From Viola odorata (lineage: Eukaryota; Streptophyta; Magnoliopsida; Malpighiales; Violaceae), in assembly GCA_963691705.1 (NCBI GenBank), contig OY829543.1, forward strand, positions 46,356,564-46,420,563: a stretch of DNA of 64,000 bases, in the 5' to 3' direction. The position numbers and the translations under genes are program-made. The notes below the pieces were generated by a model. That model did not search any database. It was given only the letters and a program-made list of their open reading frames with translations, and was not told the origin of the DNA. Below, in pieces: positions 21,950 through 34,212 of the stretch. Every line of letters starts with the position of its first letter. The stretch's first letter is position 1.

Positions 21950-22307
21950 CTCCTTCTGTTTTTATTTAGATGACGCGAACTCACTAATCACGTTTATTAA
22001 GAGAAGCCTGTCTCGGTACTGCGCAACCTAGCTTTTTGGATTTATTGTTCGTGGGCCATTGCTGAGCAACGGCTACATTTCGCCTCGATGCTGGCCCAAA
22101 TTTCAGTTGCTGCATGCGTTGATTGGGTTTCAAATTTCGTCTCCCTCTGACCCCCATATGACATGTAGTTTTAGATCCAAACAACGTGTTGTTCGAGGGA
22201 CAAAAACGTAAAAGCACAAACGATAACGGTACACTCAACGAAAACGTTAGTTAATTCCGGATACTCATTTTTGGGCTAAAACATCAGTTAAATTATAACA
22301 GAGGGAG
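21950..22307. mobile_element. Stowaway-like MITE (Tc1/mariner type), 358 bp
   Basis: The ends are CTCCTTCTGTTTTTAT and (reverse complement of the right end) CTCCCTCTGTTATAAT, flanked by TA on both sides (21948-21949 and 22308-22309). CTCCCTCYGT ends with a TA target duplication are the signature of Stowaway elements. The inside is non-coding. Confidence 0.7.
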
Positions 22308-22541
22308 TATATTATAAAATTGAAGCTAAATTTTAATCCATTCTTTAATCGAATTCTAATTCATGTCACATCACATCACATGCAGTCTATTTCATGTCAC
22401 ATGCGGTTTGTATTGTTAGCGATAATTTTGCATGCAGTCTAATTCATGTCAAATTAGTATTCCAATATATAAGCAATAAAGAGAAGTTACAGTCAGATAA
22501 TTTGCTTGATTAATAACAAAGCAACCGTAACAAATCTTGAT

Positions 22542-25319
22542 CTAACTAGCAAATTCTAAGTGTACATCTACGAGAAAACGAAATCTAAGAAGAACTGCAT
22601 TTAGATGGGCATTGCAGAAAACCCAAGTTTCAACCTTAGCAACCTTTCTCTGCTCAATTTGGCCTGTCAAAGGGCATTGCATCTCTGTCCAGCTTACTGG
22701 AACCATGGTTCCAGCTGAAAGAAACAACCAAAAAACAAGAGATGCAAATTTATATATTCACCTATGTTCTCGAGTACGTAACAATGGATGTAATATAACA
22801 ACTAAAACTCCACAAGTGGTTATTTATTAGTAAGTTCTTCCCTTTCTTGAGTTTCCATTTATCCAAGATTGAAGCCCAGATGGAACAATATTTCAAATAA
22901 GACTTGGTTTCTTCGCTAACCAATCCCGTCAGAAGTTGATATCAAACTAATATTAAGTCCTTCAAGAGTAGTATTCCCTCTCTCCCTCTCTTTAACTCAT
23001 ATGCATGTAGTTTTTTTTTTTTTTCAGAACGCAGACACTTACAGTAAAAGAAATAATTCATGTCTGCCATGATTGATGCTCATTGCATTCTAATCAGGGA
23101 ATGGTATTAGCCCCTGAAAGAAAAATGAGAACAAGCTCATGTGTCAACACCAGTGACTACTAAGCAAACTAGCATCTTGAATCAGCTTCTAAATCAGTGT
23201 ACACCCAAATCGAAACTGATGAGGACCAAAATATACACGAGTGCCAGCAAGAAGGCAGATGATAGGTCAAGGCAACTGAAAGGACAGAGCATGTGAAAAG
23301 ACATCTACACCACGGCAAAAAGGATGCATAATTGATACTTGACTTCAAACCAATAGTCCAACACTATGAGGAGATAGCTAGAATATTAAATATACACATA
23401 GTTTACACTATTTTGTCCGTGCCAAGTGAAAATACTTCTATTTCAAAAGCGAGGTCAGGATTAGATAACTTTACCAGCTGTGCTCTCTGCAGATACAACA
23501 CCTAACTCATTCTTTGCAGTTGAAAGATAATAAGCCCGTGCATCACCAAGGGACAGCTAGTTATAGAAATCCCGTCAAGGAAATATACTTTCAACTAGTT
23601 ACTTCAAATCAATGCAATATGCAGAAACAAACATGCACTCAAGAAGCCTTATGGGAGTAAAAAAGGACTTAATATTAGACATAATAATGGGAGTAAAAAA
23701 GAAGAGAGAGGCTATCAGAGAAAATTCAAAATCAAAATACAGATAATATATCACAAATAGACATTCCTCTGCATTTTGTCAGTCAAGAATGAAAAACATT
23801 GCCTCTTTCTTTTTTCACAAATAGACATTCCTCTGCATTTTGAGCCATACACCCAACTTAAGATTTCTTTTTTCTGACAGGTGGAGACAGCTTGCCTGCA
23901 TGCCTATGTGATGGGGACCAAAGAGGCCACCACTACCAAACTGCAGAATAGCAGGACGTAGAGTCCCTAGGGTGCATCCCATGCAACAACAATAATAAAT
24001 GAAACTAATTACTAAAGATCAGGGAATCTATATTTCCCATTACACCAACTTGTTTCTTGTTAATCCTTGCCACTGTATCCTACCCAGAGATACCCATACC
24101 AACACAGGAATCAATAGTCTGACTAAATGTTATGACCCTCACAACCATCCTTCATGGTTGCCACTAAGTTGACATTGTCTTTGGGATAACCAATACTTCA
24201 GGATAGTGGGAGTTTCAAACTTCCAGTGTTGTTTGCTTGCTCAAATACTTCCATTTCAATTGTGACAATTAAGTCAATCAAAGACTGAAGGCACAAGTTT
24301 TAATCAATACATTCCCACCATACCCCTTCCCAAGACAAGAAAGGGCAACCAAATGCATGAACTACTAATCAGTAATGCCACACAAAAACACTAATAACAA
24401 AGTGCAATGGATCTTTGACTATTTATTATAGAAGTCTCGGGAAAGACCTTCAACCATAAAGGATACAACTAGAGCTCTGACAATGTCACCAGGGCGAAAT
24501 GATAAATGCATATCAACTTTGTCAATTTCTGTGGCTCTTACATCCTGTTGCCTGGCAAGATATATAGAATGATTCAATGCACTGTTCCAATTTACGTATG
24601 CCAATGTAAAATAGATGAAGAGACACTGAGTAAGTACAGATGAATATTCAGTTACATCAAGAACAAATTATGAACAGTATCATGACTGTTGATAACAGAG
24701 ATAGTATTTCAGCTGGTATTACATTTCATTCTTAAGGTTTGTTAATCATACAATTCTACAGCGCTTGCTGGCTATATAATATATGTAACTGTAATAAGCA
24801 TTGAAGTTACTAGTTCTATCCAGTTTACACAGTAAGTTGACTGTCTTGCGTGGTCACTAACTTAATATTTACTGTCAGACAATCTATACTCTCCACCTAA
24901 CAGAGAATTAATTCACATACCTGATAGTGCCAGTAAACTTTTCTCGGACAGACTTGGGACCAACACACATAATATCAGCCGAAGCCACTTTTGTCATCAC
25001 TTTAGTAACCTATCACCTCAAAAAAGGAAAATCATAAACAAAATGATTAAAATTAACATGCTTCAGAATGATGGCTTAGAGTAAAAAGAAAGAACAGCTG
25101 CTATCGTGTGAGACAATTTACATGCATGTGCATCATAAATCATGCGAAGTATATGGGCAAACCCTTGAAGCATAAGATACATAATATTTAGCACTCAGCT
25201 GCACCTTTTAGTAACAAAAGATACATAAAGAGCAAAAGACTTACACGAGCAAGGACGATAGAGCCAGGTTCGGGGACAGCACCATGGGACTTGTGTCCAA
25301 TTACCTCAACAGTTGGTCT
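22542..25319 (-). pseudogene. CSL4: Exosome component CSL4, exons 2 to end (first exon missing)
   Basis: CSL4 is an S1-domain cap subunit of the nuclear and cytoplasmic RNA exosome, needed for 3'-5' RNA decay and processing. Exons read in one frame with GT-AG borders: 25319-25245, 25009-24921, 24551-24467, 23556-23475 and 22714-22542, together 504 bases. Key segments are RPTVEVIGHKSHGAVPEPGS, ADIMCVGPKSVREKFTGTIR, QQDVRATEIDKVDMHLSFRP, LSLGDARAYYLSTAKNELGV and VSWTEMQCPLTGQIEQRKVA. This covers the S1 domain and the C-terminal ribbon. The conserved N-terminus is absent upstream, where FRIGIDA-like sequence stands; a matching N-terminal exon is found at 4252-4410. After KVAKVE the frame runs about 30 residues further than I would expect. 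The exons themselves are undamaged, so a chimeric transcript is possible. Confidence 0.8.
23752..23842. repeat. 27-bp direct repeat in CSL4 last large intron
   Basis: CACAAATAGACATTCCTCTG plus CATTTTG occurs at 23752-23778 and again at 23816-23842, 64 bp apart. No function is apparent. Confidence 0.8.
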
Positions 25320-25778
25320 CTGTAATTAATGAGATCGTCAAAACAATCCAAAACACAATAAGCCACTAAAATATATTATACTTTTTCTATTGTTTCCTGC
25401 TCCCTACTTCTATCTTAGGATGATTTTACATTCAGAACAGCTTTCTTAATCTCCTTAGGTTTCATTCCTTTTACTAGCCTTCAAATTCATATGTTATTTG
25501 TTCCCTCAATAAAATCCTCCAAAAAGACTGACAACAAGCATGAAAAATCCTACTTCCATAAATCTAAAGGGGAAAAAGATGATACCCAATAAGATGATAC
25601 ACAATGATAAGAAACTGTAATTCTCACTTGCATAAACCCAAATGCAAATGAAAAAAGTACCTAAATTAACAATTGCTAACAATAGTCATGCAATTCAGAT
25701 AAATAAATCAACCAACAGGTTTATATTTGAAGAGAGAAACTAAATCCAATGTCCAGGGACAAAAACTGTAAAATAGAA

Positions 25779-26794
25779 CTAACCACAGTCTTCTTCTACA
25801 GCTTCTTTACGATTCTCTTCTGAAGCAAGGTTACGCTCTTTTGATTCAGGTTCCTCAGAGCATTCTAGAATTGGTGTTTGTATTGAGGTTTTCTGATCAT
25901 TAATATCTTGAGCTCCTTGATACATTCTTCAATTGATAACTGGACTGATTTCAGTTCATTATCTTTCAATGTAAGTTCTTCTCTTCGTTCTTCAGTAGAC
26001 ATTCCGATAGTATTGAACTCCCTCTCCTTCAATTCAAGATCTCCACGTAGTCTTTCTGTTTTTTCTTTTATTGTATGGAGCTCCTCTTCCATTCTGCATT
26101 CCTCTGGACCGAATTCAATCTCTCCTCTTCTGCACAAAGTTTTGCTGAGTGTTCTTCGATAGATTTTTTAATCAATCCCAACCCATTCTGTTTCACCTGG
26201 ACTTCCTTACAACACATGCAAAATCTTGGCAGAATTCAATTCCCTCTCCTTAAACTCAAGCTCACCACTCACTTCAGTTACTGATTTTTCAACCACACCC
26301 AATTGCTGCTTTCTCACATCAATCTTCTCCTTACACTCTTGAAGCTCTTTTTGCACCAAACCCAGCAGCTCTTTTTTCAATCGAAGCTTCTCACTACAAT
26401 CCGCAACATCTTCTCGAACCAAAGTCAGTTCCTTTCGCTTCGAACGTAACTCCAAAGCACACTCAAAACTTGAGGCTTTAAGTACCTCTAATTCTTCTTC
26501 CTTCACATGAACCTCATTCCAACGTTCATCGACCCTTTTCGACTTAATCTCAACCTCTTTTCTGCGTTCTTCAACACGTTCCCTCATTTCCATAACACTT
26601 TTTTTCTTTCAAATCAATTTCTTGGGCATGTTTCATCAAACAATTCTTAGCAAATTCAAAACGACTCTTAAATCTTTCCACTGAAGAGTGAACTGCAGTA
26701 CCGAAGAGGCTAGCGCCTTTGTTTGATCAAACGATTTACCCAAATTTTCTTGCTTAACCTCAGCTATTTTCAGGCGATTCAATATATTCTCCAT
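25779..26794 (-). pseudogene. FRIGIDA-like coiled-coil fragment, frameshifted
   Basis: The start MENILNRLKIAEVKQENLGK and the following LQFTLQWKDL recall the N-terminus of the FRIGIDA-like / USO1-like coiled-coil family. The rest is continuous heptad-like charged sequence (for example VEERRKEVEIKSKRVDERW, KELLGLVQKELQECKEKID, KTERLRGDLELKEREFN). The frame changes near 26670, near 26600, near 26210 and again before 25870, although codon content stays coiled-coil-like throughout, so these are lesions or sequence errors in a once-open exon. The C-terminal FRIGIDA domain is missing. The final piece ENRKEAVEEDCG ends at a GTTAGT-type donor (about 25784), 460 bp upstream of the CSL4 exon at 25319. 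Known members act in flowering and RNA-processing contexts; no function is claimed here. Confidence 0.6.
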
Positions 26795-26849
26795 TTTCAA
26801 GAACCTAAAACAGCAAAATAAAGAAACAGAATTGTAACACAAACCTTAC

Positions 26850-29800
26850 TCATATCTAGCAGTTGTCATGATAATGCAGCACACAAACAATCAATGCGCA
26901 AGTGGAATACAAAATTATCAAACTTTATGCTATTTTTTATGGAAAAAGAAGGAATATGAAAGAATCTAACCACTTTTCTCCAGCCCAGAACAAGTGATCA
27001 CAGTTATTATGACTCCTCCGGTTGCAATAGAAATGAGATGCTCTATTCCTCCTGCAGCAATACCATAGCGCTCAAAATTGAAGAATTAAATCTTAATCAT
27101 GTGGAATTCCATTTTATCTGGACATCTATAACTGAATGATTGAAGAAAGAAGAAGAAAAAGGTAGACTGGGGAAGACACACGATAAAGAAATTCTCTTTT
27201 TTCGTTTTTACTATAAGCACAAGAAAGGAAAAGGTAAGCTGACTAATCATTTTTACTTCTGCTAGACAGATTGTTATTTAGTTTTAGTGAAATTCAAGCA
27301 GGAAAAGATAATTAAATAATAGTTTTATTTTTTTTTTGTTTAAACATGGACAATTTCTTTGGCTTGCGTTTCATTTTCTTAATTTTTTTTTTTAAGGAAG
27401 AGATAATTTCTTTGGCTTGCGTTTCATTTTCTTATTGATACTGTTTTTTTTTTTTCATAAAACATTTTGTTAATTATATCTCTTAATATTTTCTTTCAAT
27501 TTCATTTTGTTTAAAAATTAAAAGTACTCATTTTTTTATTCGATGTATATCTTTTCAATGTTGTTCTAAACCAATTTACAGGAAAATAAGTAATTATTTT
27601 TAGAATAATAATAATTGCAATAATAAAAGTTAATTTAAGGTTTTGAAAATCAGACCGAGAGATTGAACTGAGGTTTATGATTTAAAGGTTCAACCAGGGT
27701 TGAACCGAGATTAAATTGGGTTCAATCTATTTAATAACATTAAATATTGTTGTATGTTTTGTATTCATTTTTCTGAAAAAAATGTAATTTTTATTTAAAG
27801 TATCAAGAAGTTGATTACGAAAATATAAATTGAATTTAATATTTCATAAACATAATGACACAATGTGTAATCTAAAAAAAACCTATAAATAAATAATTTT
27901 TAATTCAAAATAAATAAATAAATATGAAAAAAATGTATATAAAACTTTAAATCAAATATCGAAATGGTTAGGTGAAATCGAAAATGTAAAATCAAAAAAA
28001 TTTATAAACCATAATTATATATATTTAAGTGCGCATTTTGTTAAACATCTAATCCAATATTAAAATTTTCCAACACACGAAAGCAAAATTCACAATTTTT
28101 TACTATAGTTTAAAAAATGACAATAAACACCATAATTTTAAGGGGCAATTCTTGCAAAACAAATCTAGATATATAAGAGAGGCTCAATTATACCATTTTA
28201 TTAGAAAATAAGACAAAAAAATAAACTCGTAGAATCGTAAGATTTTATTAATTTTAAAATTTGATTTTAGTTTTCACCAAGATTTTATGCTAATGAGATT
28301 TTTCAAGATAGTTAACATGTTTTGCAAAGTAGACTAGTAAATGTAATATAGTAAGATTTTATTTTAAGAGTAAACTCAAATTAAATTGTTGTCTTTTGCT
28401 CACCTTTTTTTTTATTTTGTTTAACTGACAAATTTATGATTGATTTTTGTTATAGACAATACATAATTTAGTTTCTAAATATAAAAAATATATAAAAAAT
28501 AAAAGGTATTTATCTACATGAAGGAACGCTTAAGAGTTGGCCGGCCCAGTCCATCATCAGTAAACTAATATTAAGAAGCTCCGTGGACAAAGATTAAGTT
28601 TAGCCCACCCAATAAGCTCCATGGACCTCCATTCTTTTTCTTTTCCTTTTTGAGAAATCCTCCATTCTTTCTTGTAAAGGTTCAAAGTTTTAAGTTCTAA
28701 CTGAGGTCAAATTTAAATTTTAAAAAATATATATACAAATTGGAAAAACCGGGACTATACTATAAGGTATTTTAATTTTATATAGTATATTATACACTAA
28801 ATAGTTCATACAAACAAAAAATATCAAAATATTCTTTAAAAAAATTAAAATACTCATATAAAGAAGTGTTAGATCAAATAACATTTTAAATTAAAAATAA
28901 AAAAACTAAAATATAAGGTAATTAATAATTTATATTGTAACAATGTATTTATGTTGCAAAAATGGATGATTTTTTTGCTAGGAACTTCACTCGATTTGAT
29001 TAAGTTTATTAATTTTCATATTATAAGAAATTAATAACAAAAATTTTAAGTCTAAAATAATAAGGTTATCATATACTTTTAAATTTAATTTACTAATTTA
29101 AATTAAATATATATTAAAGTATTATTTTAATAAAGTATATAAAAAATCTAGGAACATTTTGGATTATATCCATAAATAAAACATAATTGTATAATTGTAT
29201 AAATACTATTACGATACATCGTTGTTGTAAATCAATTAAATTAATATATATTTGGAAGTTTTAAATTTTTAAATTTTTAATGTTAATTAATTTTATCCAA
29301 TTTCAAAAGTTTTTTTTCCATTCAATTGAGTATTCAACCGACCGTGACTTACAATATTAAAAGTAAAAATTACGAACTACTTATTCTTTTGAGTACCATT
29401 CCTTCAAGGTGACATTCTATTAACGTTACAACTAATATCTCGAAGCAACAACAAAAAAAATATTGCCTTTATTTAGTTTAAAAAATTATAAATAACCTAA
29501 ATTTTGTATAGATTTTATTAGTAACCTTAATTTAGGAGATTTGTTATTTTGTAGGTTTCCTTTAATTTATCAGATTAATTAAGATGGAGTTCGACAACTA
29601 CGCACCTAATGATGCATATATAGTAGGATAATCACAAACTTAAATAATAACCAAACCTATGATTTACTTGTGCAACCAATCCAAACAGCATCAAATAACG
29701 GGATTGTATTTGAGGAGACAATTTTATTTATTTTTTTGAAAACCCTACCACCATAAGAACTTTTGAGGCTAATCCACAAATATGAACAATAAATTATGGG

Positions 29801-30300
29801 CGAATACTGGAAAACAAGCCCACAAAATGAACAACTAATTTGAATATCATAAACAAACATAAAAACTTAATTGAAGTGGAAAACGATGAGGAGGAAGATC
29901 GAAATGACAATGCCGGAAATGGAAAAAACCCTAGCAAAAGAAGAGAAGACGAAGTATGGCGATTACCTAGAATTGAGGATGCGAATTACGCAGATCTGAA
30001 TCGTCTTGTTACCGACGAGTGGCGACGACAATGAAGATGAGAGGCGGTGACGGTGGCGGCAGATGATTGTCACGGTGCGGTGGTGGCGGCCTTAAGCGGT
30101 GCGGTGGTGGTGGCAGCAGTTTGGTTGTCGCGCTGCGGTGGTGATGGAGAGTGAGAGGGTGAGATTTTGGAGAGTGAAATGGATGATGGCGCTGTAGCAG
30201 TTTGGTTCTTTCTGCGGGACTCGAGCTTGGGTAATGGCGGAGGGAGAAGTAAAATCTAGAATGAAGTTCGCGTCGGGGAAGATGAGTTGGGCAAAGTGAA
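26850..30300. other. AT-rich intergenic region
   Basis: Very AT-rich, with stops in all frames and no supportable gene. A 33-base segment (AATTTCTTTGGCTTGCGTTT...) is repeated at about 27352 and 27405. At 28570-28625 a GCTCC(G/A)TGGAC word occurs twice. Around 29840-30034 a 64-codon frame (EDEVWRLPRIEDANYADLNR) and GGTGGCGG-rich DNA (30040-30130) might be a decayed gene 5' end, but no family is recognised. Confidence 0.5.
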
Positions 30301-30309
30301 TAAAATGAC

Positions 30310-30384
30310 AATTTCGTAAATAGAATGGAATGGTAATTTGGTAAATAGAATGGGGTGGTAATTTTGTAAATAGAATGGGTGTCC
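30310..30384. repeat. Three tandem 25-bp units
   Basis: Units AATTTCGTAAATAGAATGG, AATTTGGTAAATAGAATGG and AATTTTGTAAATAGAATGG (each 25 bp including the variable end) lie head to tail. This is a non-coding minisatellite-like array. Confidence 0.8.
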
Positions 30385-31398
30385 ACGTCATTCCGTCTGT
30401 TCATTCCGCTTGTTCATTCATACAAAATAGCATGACTCTTTATTCTATTTCTACCCCTAAAAGTAAAAGCTAATCTAATTCCGTTGGTAATAAAAAGTAA
30501 TGGGTCTGGTCATATCGGTAATTGTGCAAAAAGGGATCCGACCTCAAATTATTCAAGAATAGTGGTAATTAGTTTCTCGATCCTTTGACCTAGTCAATTC
30601 TATTTCTTGATGGGAGCAAGGGAAGGGATATAACTTGAGTGTCACTTTAACGTCAATTAAAACTTGATTATTCTTAAACCCAATATGAGTTTTTCTATTT
30701 TCACATACATCCGCCATCGTGAATCGTGATTGAATGAGTGGATAAGAGGCTAGCTGAAAGAGTTTGACAAATTTCTTACCTAAGATTCAATTATTACTGA
30801 GCCTCTGTTGAATGGGCTGCTCAAATTTGGCTTAGGCCCTTTTCGTTTTTCTTATTCTCTCCTAATTGCTTGTGTTGTGTGTCTGTTCAAGTATATGAGG
30901 GTTGCTCAGCTCAGGATACAACCTAAAGGATGGGCCTGATATGGGCTAAGCCCAGATCCCAGTCCACCATTCGATGCCATTCTTCATGCCTTTGTTCTTG
31001 GCAGCTGACTGTTACCGGTTGCTAACAAGAAACTGAGAAAACTTGATGTTACTCCTTTTGTTACATAATAAGAGTTGCTAATGGCGGATTGAATGCGGGT
31101 TCGGATTTGGAAGTAGTAGTGTACCATTATGATGCCGTATCACGGTTTGTGTAATTGGCATGGTTTTTAGAACCCGACCGGGTCAACTCAGAAAACCGGG
31201 AACGGTTGGCTTATTACATTTTGGTTAATGACTCAAATCAATGAGATCACTATCAAGCCACTTATTGATTCATTGCCCAAACAGTCCAAGCTTAGAGTCA
31301 GCTATATACTTTCCCTTGCGTAAAATATCCACGGCCACTTCAGACCTTTCAAAGATCTCCATTTCTTAAAATAAACAAGTGATAAGAGAAGGAAAAGG
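30385..31398. other. Intergenic sequence left of the duplicated block
   Basis: No gene is recognised. The similarity to the window start begins at 31399 only because the window itself begins there, so the true left border of the duplication cannot be seen. Confidence 0.5.
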
Positions 31399-31603
31399 GT
31401 ATTACAAGTATAAAATTATTGACAATAAAAACATCAAGCTTCATAGTAAAAGGATGTATAGCAAGTTAGTCATCTCCCATGTCGAGTGTAAGAACAGAAG
31501 AATACCACACCAAACAACCAACAGCAACAAGTTTGTAGTTTGCAGGTTAGCTAGACAAGGTTTTAGGCAACCATTATTTATAACAATTTTCAGACAAGGA
31601 AAC

Positions 31604-31952
31604 TTAGGGGTGGCGCTCCATGTGATTGAGACGGTAGGTACCTTCGTTGTTCTTGTGCACCACAACCTTCAGCTTCTCTTCGATTTCTCCCCTCTTAACC
31701 TCCAGAACCATGTCGAACTTTGCTGAATCATCCACCACCTACACATTACAACCAGATTCTGTTGTTATGATTCAATCTCATCTACGCTTTTGAAATCCCA
31801 CAAACCACCAATTCATATCCGTATTGTAAAACCAGGAAAAAAAGAAAGAACGAAAGACGAGCAGAAGTGCTAACCTTAGCCTGTGCGTGGACGATCTCTT
31901 GAAGTTCATACGGAGCAACGAGTTGAACCTCTGTTGGATGCTCGTCAATACA
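31604..31952 (-). CDS. NLR-tail exons, copy B
   Basis: Exons 31952-31875 and 31738-31604 are identical in sequence to copy A (206-554), with the same donors, acceptors and phase-0 continuity from the LRR exon ending at 32179. The encoded tail is the charged, KRG- and HKNNEG-containing segment described for copy A. As in copy A, a cystatin-like fold is only a guess. Confidence 0.45.
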
Positions 31953-32178
31953 CTATCCGTCTGAAACAAACATAAGAAATACTAGTATATGAGATAGAGA
32001 TGCCATGGTGGTGCTCTTGAGCTCTTCTTCATTCCTCTAACACATGAATGATTAACCCTGGATCTGTTCATTTGAATCAAGAAGAGTCAAAGTCTTAGAT
32101 AGAGAGAGACGTTTGCTTGTTAGTATATACTATATATCAAGATACCAAGGATCAAACACTAAGCAAAAGACTAAATAC

Positions 32179-34207
32179 CTGCTTCCGATCAATCCAAATA
32201 GTAGGGACGTGAACGATCTTTGGCCAATCCTCTCCTTTGTCCTTCTCACACCGCCTTTCCAGATCTGGACAGTCCAAAATATCCAATACGGCAAGAGTGG
32301 TTAGGCTTTTGATACCATCTGGTAAACAAGATAACCTCTTACATTTCAAAATTCTGAGTTTTTTGAGAACGGTGAGGTGTTGGATACTCTCTGGCAGTGA
32401 AGTCATCTCTGGGCAATCTTCAAGAAATAGTTCCTGGAGTGCTGTCAAGTGTCGCAATCCATCATCAGATAGAGTTATCAATTCAGAACAGTTCCAAATC
32501 TTTAGATCACGAAGCGAAGATGAGCACCACAGTCCAGTACTCGGGAGTGATTGCAATATGTGACACCTAGATATCTTAAGCGTCTCCAGAGAACATACAT
32601 TATGCTGCGGACCTAACTCGGGCAAGCTTTCAAGTTGATCACAGAAATCCAGTGACAAAGATTTCAGACCAATGAAATTAGCTTGAATTAGTACCGTTAA
32701 TTCAGAAGTAGTAGCAGTAGACCCCCAAATTGATAAATTTTGCACAGATGGTATAATTGGGAATTTAGTCAGCAATGGACATCCTATGATTGCGAGCTCA
32801 TGCAAGCAAGGGAAAGGCAAAGCAGCTTTGCTACTGCTAGCAGACGTAGTAATCTCTGCCCATTCCTTCACTGAACTCATCTCACAAAGTGTCAACTTCT
32901 CTAGCGATGGGAATGCTGCTCTCTCTCCATCTCCATACACCTCTACCCCAATATGCTCCAAACAAGACATCTCACCTAACCAGAGATCCTTCAAAGAATC
33001 TAGTCTGCCCAGAGGTATTGAAAGCTGTTGGCATTGCGAGAACTTCCTTAGCACAATTTCAACTAGATTTGGTAGGTGCACGTGTAGGTCCATCATCCAG
33101 TCTGGCAACTCTAGACTTCCATATCCAAATATAAGCAGCAGCCTCAAATTTTGATGTGGTTGTAGAGCTGAGAGAGCTTCCACATCAATAAGACTGTTTT
33201 TCCCAAATATTGTCCCAGATCTCAACTCCAGTGCAGTTAACATCTTTTTTTCCATCAAGTTGGCACTTTTAAAATCTGCCGCACTTTTACCATTACAAAG
33301 ACCATGGATGCTTAACTCACCTTCCAAACCATTCAGATCTTTCAGCTCCCCTATTTTACACCCATCTTTCTTGCCCACTATGAACTTGCTAAGTTTTCGC
33401 ATACCCTTCAATTGGCCCATTCCAGGAGGCATACATTTGAGAGCTAAGCAACCTCTGATGTCAAGATACACCAGACTTTTCATGTTCTTCATACCTTTCG
33501 GTAACTGTTCCAAGTATGTGCAGGATCTCAAATTCAGTGTTTGCAACTTAAGCAGTGAGCTAGTTGACTCAGGTAACCTCTTAATGCAGGATCTAGATAC
33601 ATCCAGACACCTTAAATGCTTGCTAAGCGACCTTGGAAATTTCACAGAATTCAGACAATCCAACCTCAAGATTCTCAAATGCTTTTGACTAGATAACCAT
33701 TCCACCACGTCATTCTCAGACAAATCATCAATTTGAAACCAACCATCTTTCATCATAAAAGAAAATGAGCGGAGTGATGGAATTTTAAAATTATCTTTCA
33801 TCAAAATCGCATTTTTGTTTACCTTAGTAGAATATGAGACATGACGCCAGTTTTTTGCGCCATCCAAACTCCCACCCGCTTGAATCCAATGGAGTTCATG
33901 CCCCATAACTGATGTCGCCACATCATGTAGAAGATCATGCATTTTGCAAGTAATGTTGCCCAAATAATCCATCTCCACATTTTGAAAAAATGACCTTGCA
34001 ACTAATTGACTAAAGATTTCTTCCCCCATTTCATGCAAATCTTTACGTTCTCTGTGAGAAATGAAACCACTAGCCATCCATATCTGTATCAACCTGTCTT
34101 TTTCCATCACATAATCTTTTGGGTATATACAACAAAATGAAAAACATTGCCTCAAATTCATGGGAAGGTGAGTGTAACTTAATCTCATGGTAGCTAAAAT
34201 CTTTTCT
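32179..34207 (-). pseudogene. NLR LRR region, copy B, truncated (no CC, no P-loop)
   Basis: An uninterrupted frame starts near MRLSYTHLPMNLRQCFSFCC (34188), the post-GLPL winged-helix part of NB-ARC. It contains the MHD-type motif as CKMHDLLHDVA and then about 12 LRRs to IWIDRKQ at 32179. Unlike copy A this region has no frameshift: the 4-bp, 8-bp and 4-bp indels are absent. All sequence N-terminal to it (coiled coil, P-loop, kinase-2) is gone, because at 34207-34212 the sequence switches to FTSHI5. A protein from here would be an LRR-only fragment. Its promoter would have to lie inside the FTSHI5 copy, so expression is doubtful. Confidence 0.85.
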
Positions 34208-34212
34208 CCATG

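Noticed and set aside
22320..22450. CATGTCACATCACATCACATGC-type repeated words as a regulatory array
   Set aside because: Only a few irregular short copies next to the Stowaway-like MITE; likely slippage.
30009..30404. Reverse-strand open frame rich in His/Pro
   Set aside because: It arises from GGTGGCGG-type and 25-bp repeat DNA read backwards; low complexity, no promoter or splice support.
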